Origin: a virus
IMG/VR virus record: IMGVR_UViG_3300042446_002075
Location: 1-47,485 of that record
Length of the DNA: 47,485 nt
Strand: one strand, 5' to 3'
Below the pieces are notes generated by a model that ran no database searches, was not told the origin of the DNA, and saw only the letters and a program-made list of their open reading frames with translations. Of the stretch, positions 30,883 through 39,243 are shown one piece after another. Positions within the stretch are counted from its first letter, which is position 1. Every line of letters starts with the position of its first letter. The translations under genes and the position numbers were made by a program.

Positions 30883-30911
30883 TTGACAATCTAATCAAAA
30901 TCTAGTAGTAT
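30883..30911 (+). promoter_or_regulatory. Sigma70-like promoter giving a leaderless exonuclease mRNA
   Basis: TTGACA (30883-30888), 17 bases, TAGTAT (30906-30911), then six bases and the ATG at 30918, the same -10 to ATG distance as at the primase. TAGTATACTA (30906-30915) is a perfect palindrome over the -10. Confidence 0.68.
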
Positions 30912-30917
30912 ACTAAT

Positions 30918-31601
30918 ATGATAACATATAATCCACAATATAATTACACACCATTGAATCGTATAGATTCTGATAACGGCAGGAAGTATAATACTCCTAC
31001 TGGAAACTTACCAAGTGTTACCACTATTCTTAGTGCAACAAAATCTCAAGAAAGTAAACAAAAACTCCAACAATGGAGAAATAGAGTAGGTGATGCCGAA
31101 GCTACGAAAATTACTAATGAAGCAGCTAATGTTGGAACAATAATGCATGGAATTCTAGAACATTGGGTTCTAGGCAAAGAACACGATCCGGGAAATAATG
31201 TAATTCATCGCCAAGCCAAAATGATGGCAGAAAAAGTAAAAGAAAATATATCACCATATATTTCTGAAATATGGGGCAGTGAAGTAAATTTATATTATCC
31301 AGATTTATATGCAGGAACCGCAGACTTAGTAGGAATGTGGAAAGGAAAACCAGCTATATTGGATTTCAAACAAACAAACAAACCGAAAAAGATAGAATAT
31401 GTCACTGACTATTATCTGCAGCTTACTGCATATGCGTTGGCTCACAATGAATTATATGGGACTAATATTAAAGAAGGACATATATTAATGTGTAGTAGAG
31501 ATTTAGATTATCAACAATTTGATTTATTGCCAGATGATTTTAGTTATTGGGAAGATCAATTTCTTTCAAAACTTGAAGAATATTACAATTTAACAAAATA
31601 A
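30918..31601 (+). CDS. RecB/Cas4-type PD-(D/E)xK exonuclease, 227 aa
   Basis: Motifs of the RecB-like nuclease fold are in order: GTIMHGILEHW (H77), E122, AGTADLVG (D136), AILDFKQTNK (D149, K151) and YYLQLTAYA (Q168). It is a Mg-dependent DNA exonuclease, which in T4-like marine phages occurs among recombination or nucleotide-scavenging genes. There is no Shine-Dalgarno sequence; the ATG coincides with the predicted transcription start. Its 3' end meets a homing endonuclease gene reading in the opposite direction. Confidence 0.85.
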   Translation: MITYNPQYNYTPLNRIDSDNGRKYNTPTGNLPSVTTILSATKSQESKQKLQQWRNRVGDAEATKITNEAANVGTIMHGILEHWVLGKEHDPGNNVIHRQAKMMAEKVKENISPYISEIWGSEVNLYYPDLYAGTADLVGMWKGKPAILDFKQTNKPKKIEYVTDYYLQLTAYALAHNELYGTNIKEGHILMCSRDLDYQQFDLLPDDFSYWEDQFLSKLEEYYNLTK

Positions 31602-31605
31602 GATA

Positions 31606-32430
31606 TCATAATTTTTGTGGTTTATTGCATTGTGATAGATGATATCGAGTAAACACCCTCTTATTAATTTCATTTCCGCAATGTAAACAACATAACATCG
31701 GCAAATTAGTTTGCATTTGTGATAATTTAATTTTATGATCTTCTGATTTGGGTTTACCTTCATGTAATAACTTTAATTTATGTTTTGTTTCTAAAGAAAC
31801 TGGAGGACGATTTAATGCACTGTCTGATTGTTTTTTTCTGGTTTCTGAAGATGCAGATTTTCCGAGTTTTGAAGCTCTTAGCTTATTTCTGGTTTCTTCT
31901 GTTATTTCTCTGCCCTTCATATTTTCTTTATGGCTATCTGATTTTGGTTTTCTCATATTTTGTTTATGTATTTCACTAAAAGGTTTTCCGAGTTTTGCGG
32001 CACTAATTTTCTTTCTAGTGGATTCGGACATTTCTTTTGTAGTTTTAACTCCTTTTTGTATCAGACTAATAGCTTCTGAATGCATAGTTTTTATGTTGGC
32101 GTATGATCTTGCCGTTATAAATTTATTATATTTTTTTGAATAAACAAATCTTATTAATGCACAAACCATCTTTGCTTTTGGGATTCCAGTTAACATTTTT
32201 GGAAGCAATAAGTGACATATGAAATGTTCTTTTGCCGTTAGTTTCACTATATTTTTTGCATCATTGGGGTTGCCCTCTAACCAACCAATTGGTCCTTTTC
32301 TAAATCTAGAAATATAAAAACATTCTGGAATTATATGGTGTTTTTCTGTATACCCGATATTAACTCTATCAGATGCTTTTTTTATTATGGAATAATACCA
32401 TTTAGTATATTTGTTATCTATAAATACCAT
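31606..32430 (-). CDS. Homing endonuclease with NUMOD3 repeats
   Basis: 274 aa. N-terminal HNH-type motif YTEKHHIIPECF with LTAKEHFICHLLL (mobile 'HHIIP' nuclease group), followed by several NUMOD3-like DNA-binding repeats such as SESTRKKISAAKLGKPFS, ITEETRNKLRASKLGKSAS and VSLETKHKLKLLHEGKPKS. The C-terminus has a zinc knuckle (LCCLHCG...H..C). AAGGA stands upstream of the ATG at 32430. It lies alone on the minus strand between plus-strand genes, four bases from the exonuclease stop, as expected of a free-standing selfish gene. Confidence 0.9.
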   Translation of the reverse strand: MVFIDNKYTKWYYSIIKKASDRVNIGYTEKHHIIPECFYISRFRKGPIGWLEGNPNDAKNIVKLTAKEHFICHLLLPKMLTGIPKAKMVCALIRFVYSKKYNKFITARSYANIKTMHSEAISLIQKGVKTTKEMSESTRKKISAAKLGKPFSEIHKQNMRKPKSDSHKENMKGREITEETRNKLRASKLGKSASSETRKKQSDSALNRPPVSLETKHKLKLLHEGKPKSEDHKIKLSQMQTNLPMLCCLHCGNEINKRVFTRYHLSQCNKPQKL

Positions 32431-32508
32431 TGCTGTTGTTCCTTATGACAATAGAATAGTTGGGATGACTGCCAAGAAAATCCGCGAACTATATTATTTA
32501 TCTTTCGC

Positions 32509-32537
32509 TTGACATTTATTATTGGGCGTGCTATAAT
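32509..32537 (+). promoter_or_regulatory. Consensus sigma70 promoter
   Basis: TTGACA (32509-32514), 17 bases ending TGC, TATAAT (32532-32537): a perfect consensus. Drives the tail-fibre-like gene at 32572. TTTATTATT in the spacer (32515-32523) is complementary to 32543-32551 in the leader, but these are plain AT runs. Confidence 0.82.
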
Positions 32538-32571
32538 TGGTAAATAATAAAAAGATATAAAGGAAACTCAT

Positions 32572-33255
32572 ATGGCGACAACTAGAATTTCAAAAATAAA
32601 AGTAAGAAGTGGTCAATTAAGCGATTTGCCTGTTCTTGATCCTAGTGAATTTGGCTATTCGACTGACGAACATCGTCTTTTTATTGGTAATACAGAACTA
32701 ACAGTAGGAACAGGCAATGGAACTAATAGAATATTTAATATTCCAATATCAAGTAATTTTCCACTACCAACCAATAATTTAGAAAATCCAAAGTTTTTTG
32801 TGAATGGTAGTCAACGTAGTGATATTGTTATTGGTGGAACAACTGTAACTTTTGCCACCGCACCTGTACTAAATGCAATAGTAACTATAAAATTCAATAG
32901 CGAAATAGCATTAGTAAATTCTACTGAAACCCCAAGTTCATTAGTATTTAATGCTGCTACTCCATTATTTTTAGACACTAATTTTACATTTAATTATACT
33001 ATATATGATACATGTTATATAGATTATACTATTAGGTTAACAAATAATACTGGATTTAGAATGGGTAGAATTAGGTTGATGGTAGATAAAAACAATGCTG
33101 AATTTAAAATAGATGATGAATACAATTCATTAACAAATACAACAGAGATAGATTTTGATGCTAGATTATCTGGAAATTATTGTTATCTTACTTATAAAAA
33201 TAATACAGTATCTCCCGCAGTTTTTAAATATACGTTTAAACTATGGAAGATGTAA
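32572..33255 (+). CDS. Tail-fibre-type protein with tropism-determinant N-terminus, 227 aa
   Basis: Starts ISKIKVRSGQLSDLPVLDPS followed by EFGYSTDEHRLFIGN, the typical 'IKVRxGxxxDLPxLxxGExGYxTDxxRLFIG' capsid/tail attachment module found at the start of many phage tail fibres and the major tropism determinant. The rest is a string of beta strands without catalytic motifs. It likely forms a trimeric fibre or baseplate spike that contacts the host. Own consensus promoter; AAAGGAA before the ATG. Overlaps the next gene by 13 bases. Confidence 0.75.
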   Translation: MATTRISKIKVRSGQLSDLPVLDPSEFGYSTDEHRLFIGNTELTVGTGNGTNRIFNIPISSNFPLPTNNLENPKFFVNGSQRSDIVIGGTTVTFATAPVLNAIVTIKFNSEIALVNSTETPSSLVFNAATPLFLDTNFTFNYTIYDTCYIDYTIRLTNNTGFRMGRIRLMVDKNNAEFKIDDEYNSLTNTTEIDFDARLSGNYCYLTYKNNTVSPAVFKYTFKLWKM

Positions 33256-33713
33256 AAATAAAAAAAATATATTGGCAAAGATCACCAGAACAAAGAATAG
33301 AACTATGGAGAAGATTTAGAAGAAGTTTTTCTTCTACTGATACAGCAGAAATTTGTAATGAAAGTTGGTCATGGTGGATAATGTCACCAGATGTAAATCG
33401 AACAATTGATCCATATAATCCAAATACATGGCTAACGTTTTGGGAAATGATTCAATTGGGAGAAACATGCAAATATAGCAAAGCCGTGGGTGCGGCTTTT
33501 ATGATACACTATCTAAATTCTAATCTAGATATTGTTATATCTAGGGTTTATGATAAAAATAAAAACGATATATACATTACCACATTAGTAGAAAACAAAT
33601 TTCTACTGCATCCTGAATATACCGAGGTAATGGAAATGAATAATGATTATGTAATTCAGGAAACGTGGTCAATTAAAAAAATATTAGAAATTATAAAATA
33701 TAGGTCTGCGTAA
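33243..33713 (+). CDS. Unknown Trp-rich protein, 156 aa
   Basis: Overlaps the fibre gene by 13 bases. Many Trp and Arg residues near the N-terminus (IYWQRSPEQRIELWRRFRRS, ESWSWWIMSPDVNRTIDPYN). Compact alpha/beta composition, no Cys pairs. Coupling to the fibre gene suggests a chaperone or attachment partner for the fibre, but there is no motif to prove it. Confidence 0.62.
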   Translation: MEDVKIKKIYWQRSPEQRIELWRRFRRSFSSTDTAEICNESWSWWIMSPDVNRTIDPYNPNTWLTFWEMIQLGETCKYSKAVGAAFMIHYLNSNLDIVISRVYDKNKNDIYITTLVENKFLLHPEYTEVMEMNNDYVIQETWSIKKILEIIKYRSA

Positions 33714-33838
33714 TAATATGGAAGTTTCTATTTTAATATTAGAAATATTCATCAATTACCTATAATAATTAAACATACTCCTGCACATAATAATGATGTG
33801 GGCTATAACTTTTTGGTTTACGAATATAAGGATTAATA

Positions 33839-36088
33839 ATGTCAAATGTAATAGAATTTTCTCGCGATAAAGATACAAGGGATATCATGTCAGATGCCAA
33901 ATTCTACGAGGGATACTCTCGGTGGAATGATGATAAAGGCAGATACGAAACATGGAATGAAGCTGTCGAACGTGTTATGAACACACACAGAGAATTTTAC
34001 AAAAATAAGATGACTCCTGAATTGGAATCACTTATTAACGAAGCTGAAGAATTATACAAGCAAAAGTATTTCTTGGGTGCCCAAAGAGCGTTACAATTTG
34101 GTGGCGATCAGTTGTTAAAGAATCATATGAAACTATATAACTGCACAAGTTCATATGCAGACCGTACAGAATTTTTTGGAGAATATTTTTGGATTCTATT
34201 AAGTGGTTGCGGTGCTGGTTTCTCTGTGCAACAGCATCATATTGCAAAACTTTCTAACATTCAAAATAGAACTAAATCTTCAAAAATTCATGTAATCGAA
34301 GATTCTATAGAAGGATGGGCAGAAGCAGTTGATGTATTACTTTCGTCATATTTTGTTGGTGGTGGTAAGCATCCAGAATTTGAAGGACGTAGAGTATACT
34401 TTGATACATCTTCGATCCGTCCAAAAGGCTCAAAAATTAGTGGGGGATTTAAAGCACCGGGTCCAGAACCGCTACGCCGTGCATTAGATAAAATTGAATA
34501 TTTGCTTCAAGGTCTAGTTCTAAAAGGTGAAACTAAATTAGCATCTATCAATGTATACGATATTTGTATGCATATCGCAGATGCAGTTATCAGTGGTGGT
34601 GTTCGTCGTGCAGCAACCATCTGTTTATTTTCAATTAACGATGAAGAAATGATGAGTGCGAAAACCGGAAATTGGTTTGCAGAAAATCCACAACGTGCAA
34701 GATCAAATAACAGTGCAGTTATTGTTAAAAATACTGCAACATACGAACAGTTTGACTATATTATGCAAAAAGTTAAACAATTCGGTGAGCCAGGATTCGT
34801 TTTTGTCGAATCAACTGAACATGCAACCAATCCATGTGTTGAAATTGGTATGTTTCCACAATATATTGATGAAAACAAAGTAAGTCATAGTGGATGGCAA
34901 GGTTGTAATCTTGCAGAAATAAATGGTGCAAAAGCTAATTCAAAGGAAGAATTCTATAAATCAATTCGTGGTGCTGCCATTGTTGCAACTCTACAAGCTG
35001 GTTATACTAATTTTAAATTTGTCAGTGAAGTAACTAAAAAAATCTTTGAACGTGAAGCACTTCTTGGTGTTTCTATCACTGGATGGATGAATAATCCACA
35101 TGTATTACTTAATGAAGTAGTGCTAAAAGAAGGTGCTGAACTTGTAAAAACTATAAACAAGCAAGTTGCAAAACTAATTGGCATTAATCCAGCAGCAAGA
35201 ACTACTTGTGTTAAGCCAGCAGGAAACGCATCTGTTATTCTTAAAACTGCAAGCGGTGTTCATGGTGAACATTCACCCCGTTATATCCGTAACGTGCAAA
35301 TGAATAAAGATACAGAAGTTGCACAGCTTATTCGCAAAACAAACCCCTACATGGTTGAAGAAAGTGTATGGAGTGCAGGAAGAACTGATTATGTTATTTC
35401 ATTTCCAGTTATTGCACCAATGAGTTCTGTTTTCCGTAAAGATTTGTATGGTCTTAATCTACTTGAAAAAGTAAAACTAATTCAAAACTCTTGGGTAGAA
35501 TTTGGAACAGACGAAGCATTATGTGTTGATCCAACGGTTCGTCATAATGTATCAAATACTATTTCAGTATTGCCAGATCAATGGGAAGAAGTTGGAAAAT
35601 ATATATTTGACAACCGTAAAAGTTTTGCTGGTGTTAGTCTAATGAGTGCATCTGGTGATCGTGATTATAATCAAGCACCAAATACAGAAATTCTTACTGA
35701 GCAAGAAATTGTTAAAAAATATGGACGTGGTGCTATGTTTGCTTCTGGTTTGATTGTTGACACTTTTAAAGGTTTCAATGATTTGTGGGAAGCCTGCACT
35801 ATTGCACAAATGGAAACTGATCACGGTGACAAAGAAAAAAGCGATGTTCGTGCAGAGTGGATTCGTCGTTATCGTAAATTCGCAGAAAGCTATTTTGATG
35901 GTGATCTAAAGAAAACAGAACATTGCTTAAAAGATGTTCATCTATTACATCGTTGGGCAAAAATTCAACAACATTTTGTTAGTATAGACTTTGTTGATGA
36001 ATTAGAAGAAAAGAAATATATTGACATTGATACCATGGGTTCAGCAGCATGTGTTGGAACTAAAGATGGTTTAGGTTGTGCAATTTAA
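33839..36088 (+). CDS. nrdJ: Class II (B12-dependent) ribonucleotide reductase
   Basis: 749 aa, the length of monomeric adenosylcobalamin-dependent ribonucleoside-triphosphate reductase (Lactobacillus type, about 739 aa). Key residues: C102 in NCTSS (first redox Cys), the NPCVEIG block with N331, C333 (thiyl radical) and E335, C356 in GWQGCNLAE (second redox Cys), and SGGVRRAATI typical of the barrel. The C-terminal Cys pair C738/C747 recharges the active site. It makes deoxynucleotides without a separate radical subunit, so it depends on host or environmental B12. A glutaredoxin gene follows. GNRA-capped terminator closes the transcript. Confidence 0.95.
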   Translation: MSNVIEFSRDKDTRDIMSDAKFYEGYSRWNDDKGRYETWNEAVERVMNTHREFYKNKMTPELESLINEAEELYKQKYFLGAQRALQFGGDQLLKNHMKLYNCTSSYADRTEFFGEYFWILLSGCGAGFSVQQHHIAKLSNIQNRTKSSKIHVIEDSIEGWAEAVDVLLSSYFVGGGKHPEFEGRRVYFDTSSIRPKGSKISGGFKAPGPEPLRRALDKIEYLLQGLVLKGETKLASINVYDICMHIADAVISGGVRRAATICLFSINDEEMMSAKTGNWFAENPQRARSNNSAVIVKNTATYEQFDYIMQKVKQFGEPGFVFVESTEHATNPCVEIGMFPQYIDENKVSHSGWQGCNLAEINGAKANSKEEFYKSIRGAAIVATLQAGYTNFKFVSEVTKKIFEREALLGVSITGWMNNPHVLLNEVVLKEGAELVKTINKQVAKLIGINPAARTTCVKPAGNASVILKTASGVHGEHSPRYIRNVQMNKDTEVAQLIRKTNPYMVEESVWSAGRTDYVISFPVIAPMSSVFRKDLYGLNLLEKVKLIQNSWVEFGTDEALCVDPTVRHNVSNTISVLPDQWEEVGKYIFDNRKSFAGVSLMSASGDRDYNQAPNTEILTEQEIVKKYGRGAMFASGLIVDTFKGFNDLWEACTIAQMETDHGDKEKSDVRAEWIRRYRKFAESYFDGDLKKTEHCLKDVHLLHRWAKIQQHFVSIDFVDELEEKKYIDIDTMGSAACVGTKDGLGCAI

Positions 36089-36096
36089 TTAACTAA

Positions 36097-36118
36097 AGTG
36101 GGGGAGAAATCCCCCACT
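36097..36118 (+). terminator. Hairpin after the reductase gene
   Basis: AGTGGGGGA/TCCCCCACT with a GAAA (GNRA) loop, followed by AATTTATG. Very stable stem, weak U-run; likely mRNA end or partial terminator. Confidence 0.75.
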
Positions 36119-36134
36119 AATTTATGAAAGAAAT

Positions 36135-36392
36135 ATGAAAATGACAGAAAATAATTCAACTGCAATAATATGGTCAATCAATAACTGCCCATACTGTAGC
36201 CAAGCAAAAAACTTTTTAAAACAAAAAGGCATCGCATACGAAGAAAGAAATCTACAAGAAGGAACATGGTCAAAAGCACAATTATTAGAAAGTGTTCCAA
36301 ATGCAAGAACAGTCCCACAAATATTTTTAGATGATAAATATATTGGTGGATATGACAAATTAGTAGAACATTTTAAGAAAGAAAATAAATGA
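36135..36392 (+). CDS. grx: Glutaredoxin
   Basis: 85 aa, full-length glutaredoxin: CPYC active site (C18, C21), ARTVPQIF cis-Pro loop, and IGGYDKL at the glutathione-binding turn. It supplies electrons, most likely to the ribonucleotide reductase just upstream. A second ATG two codons in is an alternative start. Overlaps the next gene by four bases. Confidence 0.93.
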   Translation: MKMTENNSTAIIWSINNCPYCSQAKNFLKQKGIAYEERNLQEGTWSKAQLLESVPNARTVPQIFLDDKYIGGYDKLVEHFKKENK

Positions 36393-36712
36393 TAATTAAT
36401 GTAATTAAATCAATGGACGTAGTATCGCTAAAACTCACCAGTAGTGAAGAAATAGTAGGAATGTTTGTTGAAAAAACTACAACAGGAATTAAATTGAGAA
36501 AACCATTAGCATTAGCAATGTCACAAAATGGGCCAGCACTGACACCATATTTTATTACAGGTGACGTAATGGCCGAAGCATCAGAAATGGAATTTAATTT
36601 AAACACAGTAGTTGCTATGATTAAAACCTATAAACCATATGCTGATGCATACACCCAGTCTACTACGGGACTAGATTTAAGCACTAAATCAAAATCAGGA
36701 TTAATAATATAA
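36389..36712 (+). CDS. Unknown conserved protein, 107 aa
   Basis: N-terminal pattern VIKSMDVVSLKLTSSEEIVG followed by MFVEKTTTGIKLRKPLAL is like the strand order of an Sm-like barrel, seen in a family of small T4-like phage proteins. No catalytic residues. Coupled by four-base overlap to the glutaredoxin gene and by a shared base to the PAAR gene. Role unknown. Confidence 0.6.
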   Translation: MIINVIKSMDVVSLKLTSSEEIVGMFVEKTTTGIKLRKPLALAMSQNGPALTPYFITGDVMAEASEMEFNLNTVVAMIKTYKPYADAYTQSTTGLDLSTKSKSGLII

Positions 36713-36987
36713 TGCCAGAAATTCATCGCAACAATGACAAAAGAGTGTGTGGAGCAACCACTATTGTAACAGGACAATCTACTGTTTATTTAAATGGTGA
36801 ATTAATCGCTGTAGAAGGCGATCAATGCACCCATGCAAATGGTGAATTAAAAGCGGATACTAATACTGGTAAGTTATATATAAATGGAAAAAAAGTAGTA
36901 TACAATGGAAGCAATGCGTATCCAGACAGATTTAGGCATTTAAATCCATCAGCTTCCAGTGGAAGCAGCGATGCACATGCAGAATAA
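36712..36987 (+). CDS. PAAR-type spike tip protein, 91 aa
   Basis: Pattern of PAAR proteins: N-terminal PEIHRNNDKRVCGATTIVTG with VYLNGELIAVEGDQCTH, and further short beta hairpins (GKLYINGKKVVYNG) with Cys/His (C13, C39, H41) able to bind the metal at the cone tip. It caps the central spike of contractile tails (T4 gp5.4). It lies directly before the tail lysozyme gene, so the two form the puncturing device. Confidence 0.85.
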   Translation: MPEIHRNNDKRVCGATTIVTGQSTVYLNGELIAVEGDQCTHANGELKADTNTGKLYINGKKVVYNGSNAYPDRFRHLNPSASSGSSDAHAE

Positions 36988-36998
36988 GGAATAATATT

Positions 36999-37616
36999 AT
37001 GGCAATTGCACCACAAACACCATCTATACCAAGAAAAAGTGATAGAACTAAACCTCCAGCCAATGGCAATTGCAGTGGATCAGGTGGTGGATCAGGTGGT
37101 GGATCAGGTGGTGGATCAGGTGGTGGATCAGGTGGTGGATCAGGTGGTGCTGGTCAAGATTATACTAATAGATTTAATGAAACTTCTGCACAAGATATGT
37201 ATGGTTGTTTGCGAAATACGGTTGGATTAAGTCACAATCAAGCAATTGGTGCCCTAGCAAATATAAATCGTGAATCTTCTTTTAATTCGGCGGCAGTCGG
37301 AGATAATGGAAATTCTTTTGGATTATTTCAATTTAATAGACCAGCAGGTAGAGCAGACCCGTTTTTAAATGCAGTTCCTGATTGGCAAACAAATCCATGT
37401 GGACAAGCAACATATATGTTTACTAAAGACAGTGCAGGAAAAGCATATGCAGCAAGAGATTTTTCTTCTCCACTAGATGCTGCAAATTATTTTACGAATA
37501 ATGTAGAAATCCCACAAGATAGAGCAGCATACACTGCACCTGGTGGGTATAATTCACAAATTGTTGATGATCTTACTACCAGTATACCAAATACTGATGG
37601 TAGCATAACTGCATAA
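36999..37616 (+). CDS. Tail-associated lysozyme with GGGS linker, 205 aa
   Basis: A short N-terminal segment (1-25), then a 25-residue linker made of repeated SGGG units (26-50), then a lysozyme-like domain: AIGALANINRESSFNS (catalytic Glu E92), FGLFQFN, and later AARDFSSPLDAANYFTNN, matching the phage tail lysozyme family. It would cut peptidoglycan when the tail tip enters the periplasm. T4 gp5 joins lysozyme and spike in one chain; here the enzyme is separate and lacks a beta-helix. The linker is encoded by a perfect DNA repeat (37077-37148). Confidence 0.82.
   Translation: MAIAPQTPSIPRKSDRTKPPANGNCSGSGGGSGGGSGGGSGGGSGGGSGGAGQDYTNRFNETSAQDMYGCLRNTVGLSHNQAIGALANINRESSFNSAAVGDNGNSFGLFQFNRPAGRADPFLNAVPDWQTNPCGQATYMFTKDSAGKAYAARDFSSPLDAANYFTNNVEIPQDRAAYTAPGGYNSQIVDDLTTSIPNTDGSITA
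37077..37148 (+). repeat. Six perfect 12-bp tandem repeats coding for SGGG
   Basis: GGATCAGGTGGT repeated six times without a mismatch inside the tail lysozyme gene. Perfect identity down to the third codon positions points to recent slippage or expansion, so copy number is likely to vary. Confidence 0.95.
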
Positions 37617-37632
37617 TAGGCAAGGATAAAAA

Positions 37633-39171
37633 ATGGCAAATACTATGACCCCAATGGAAGGATTGCAATCAGTAAATGAATATCTTGATACTAGACACCA
37701 TATAGATAAAAATGTGACCTCCAATATTAATGATTTTGGTAGAGTTGTTTTTCAAGCAGGATATGATTTTAGCACTAGAGAAATACTTTGTAATTTATTA
37801 GCTGGCAGAGGTTTATTATTACCTAATTTACAAATATGTTTGAGCATTAATCTAAAAGCTATATTGGGCGTAGATAAGTTACAACAACAATTACGAAATG
37901 CACTTTCGAAACTAGATACTGCATTTGACAGTTTTTTACAACATACTGGAATTAATAGTATTTTGAGCAGATTAAATTCTGCATTGGGAGAAATAACTCA
38001 AATTGCAAATATGATTAATTTTTGTGGAAAACCATTAACTCCAATATCTATTCCAAATACTTTAGAAAATGCTATGCAAAGTTTTCTGGGAAAAGGAAAA
38101 TCATTGATAGATAAGATAGGATCAATTGTTCCTGATGAAATTGGTGGGTGTCTTGCATTTGACGGAAAAGATTTTAATTTAAGTCTATTTGGTGGCGGTA
38201 TATTAGGAGATTTATCAGCAAATTGGGAAAGAGTAAGCACAGGTGGATTAACACAAAGTGAACTTGATTTATATGAATCAAGAATAAACGATGTTATTAT
38301 AGAAGTTGATACTCTTATAACAGATGAAAATAATACTAGTAGTGTAGTAGAATATGGTGGTAGTGATTTTAATGAAGGAACCGATACTCCATTAAACACT
38401 AACCTTGGAGTTGTTCATAATCCCGAATCTGCGGGAATACAATCAAATGCAGCAATCGCTTCACAATTACAATCGCTATATAATAGATTTGCTGGATATC
38501 CCGTAATTGATTCTAACGGAACTGTTCATGACAACGTATTTAAACTTATATTAGATGACAAAATGATTGATCTATTACGTAAAAAATCAAATACAGCACA
38601 ACCAGTAATTACACAAGAACCAATATATAATTATTGCAATGAAATTGTAGGATATAAAACTACATCAATTCAATCAGTTCAAGAAACTAGTAATGGTATT
38701 TCACCAGCCACCCCTATTTCCGCACCGGGATTTTTAGCCAATGGATTAGATACAAGCAATGAAGCATATGTTGCTGCCAATACCGTTACTGGTTCTGCGA
38801 CAAATACTGTTGTAGTCGATTATGCTACCGAAACAGCAGAAACTACTAGCCTAACGCCAGTTGAAGTTGTATTCGCTACACCTCTTACTATTGCAGCAAA
38901 TGAATCAATATTCTATACAATTACTGCAGTAGGAAGATTAAAAGCAAATGGTTCTACTACTATAATTAAAAAAATAGGCGTAATATATAGTTTCAATGGA
39001 TTAATTACAGTTTCACCAGATAATATAACTACTCAAATATACGGTGATAACACTGGTATTAATTGGGATTCATATGCACAAAATGATAATTCTCAAATAA
39101 AAATTTATGTTAAGGGAGCAAATTCTACTGACATAATATGGAAAGTCAAACTTGAATACGAAAAAGTTTAA
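37633..39171 (+). CDS. Large virion structural protein, 512 aa
   Basis: Begins EGLQSVNEYLDTRHHID, with a helical N-terminal 200 residues containing two hydrophobic but amphipathic stretches, and a beta-rich Thr/Ser-rich C-terminal 150 residues (TNTVVVDYATETAETTSLTP) that looks like a fibre or carbohydrate-facing domain. AAGGA precedes the ATG. It follows the PAAR and lysozyme genes, so a baseplate or tail protein is likely; similar proteins occur in marine T4-like phages. No enzymatic motif. Confidence 0.65.
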   Translation: MANTMTPMEGLQSVNEYLDTRHHIDKNVTSNINDFGRVVFQAGYDFSTREILCNLLAGRGLLLPNLQICLSINLKAILGVDKLQQQLRNALSKLDTAFDSFLQHTGINSILSRLNSALGEITQIANMINFCGKPLTPISIPNTLENAMQSFLGKGKSLIDKIGSIVPDEIGGCLAFDGKDFNLSLFGGGILGDLSANWERVSTGGLTQSELDLYESRINDVIIEVDTLITDENNTSSVVEYGGSDFNEGTDTPLNTNLGVVHNPESAGIQSNAAIASQLQSLYNRFAGYPVIDSNGTVHDNVFKLILDDKMIDLLRKKSNTAQPVITQEPIYNYCNEIVGYKTTSIQSVQETSNGISPATPISAPGFLANGLDTSNEAYVAANTVTGSATNTVVVDYATETAETTSLTPVEVVFATPLTIAANESIFYTITAVGRLKANGSTTIIKKIGVIYSFNGLITVSPDNITTQIYGDNTGINWDSYAQNDNSQIKIYVKGANSTDIIWKVKLEYEKV

Positions 39172-39174
39172 CGC

Positions 39175-39203
39175 TTGACATAAGGTCATATTCGTAGTAT
39201 AGT
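39175..39203 (+). promoter_or_regulatory. Sigma70-like promoter
   Basis: TTGACA (39175-39180), 17 bases, TATAGT (39198-39203). Start expected near 39210. Its spacer is almost entirely the left arm of the inverted repeat at 39182-39243. Confidence 0.78.
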
Positions 39204-39243
39204 TACACATTGTTATTAATGTGAGAAATACGAATATGACCTT
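39182..39243 (+). promoter_or_regulatory. 15-bp inverted repeat joining promoter spacer and start codon
   Basis: AAGGTCATATTCGTA (39182-39196, promoter spacer) and TACGAATATGACCTT (39229-39243, containing the ATG at 39236) are perfect complements with a 32-base loop. RNA started at the local promoter lacks the left arm; read-through RNA from upstream would bury the start codon. In T4 the same logic delays lysozyme (gene e) translation. Confidence 0.8.

Noticed and set aside
32515-32551. TTTATTATT/AATAATAAA as a third read-through silencing repeat
   Set aside because: Plain AT runs, not touching ribosome site or start codon; chance match likely.
37077-37148. Tandem repeats as a CRISPR array or iteron origin
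   Set aside because: The units are 12 bp, adjacent without spacers, in frame and code for SGGG; they are a protein linker.
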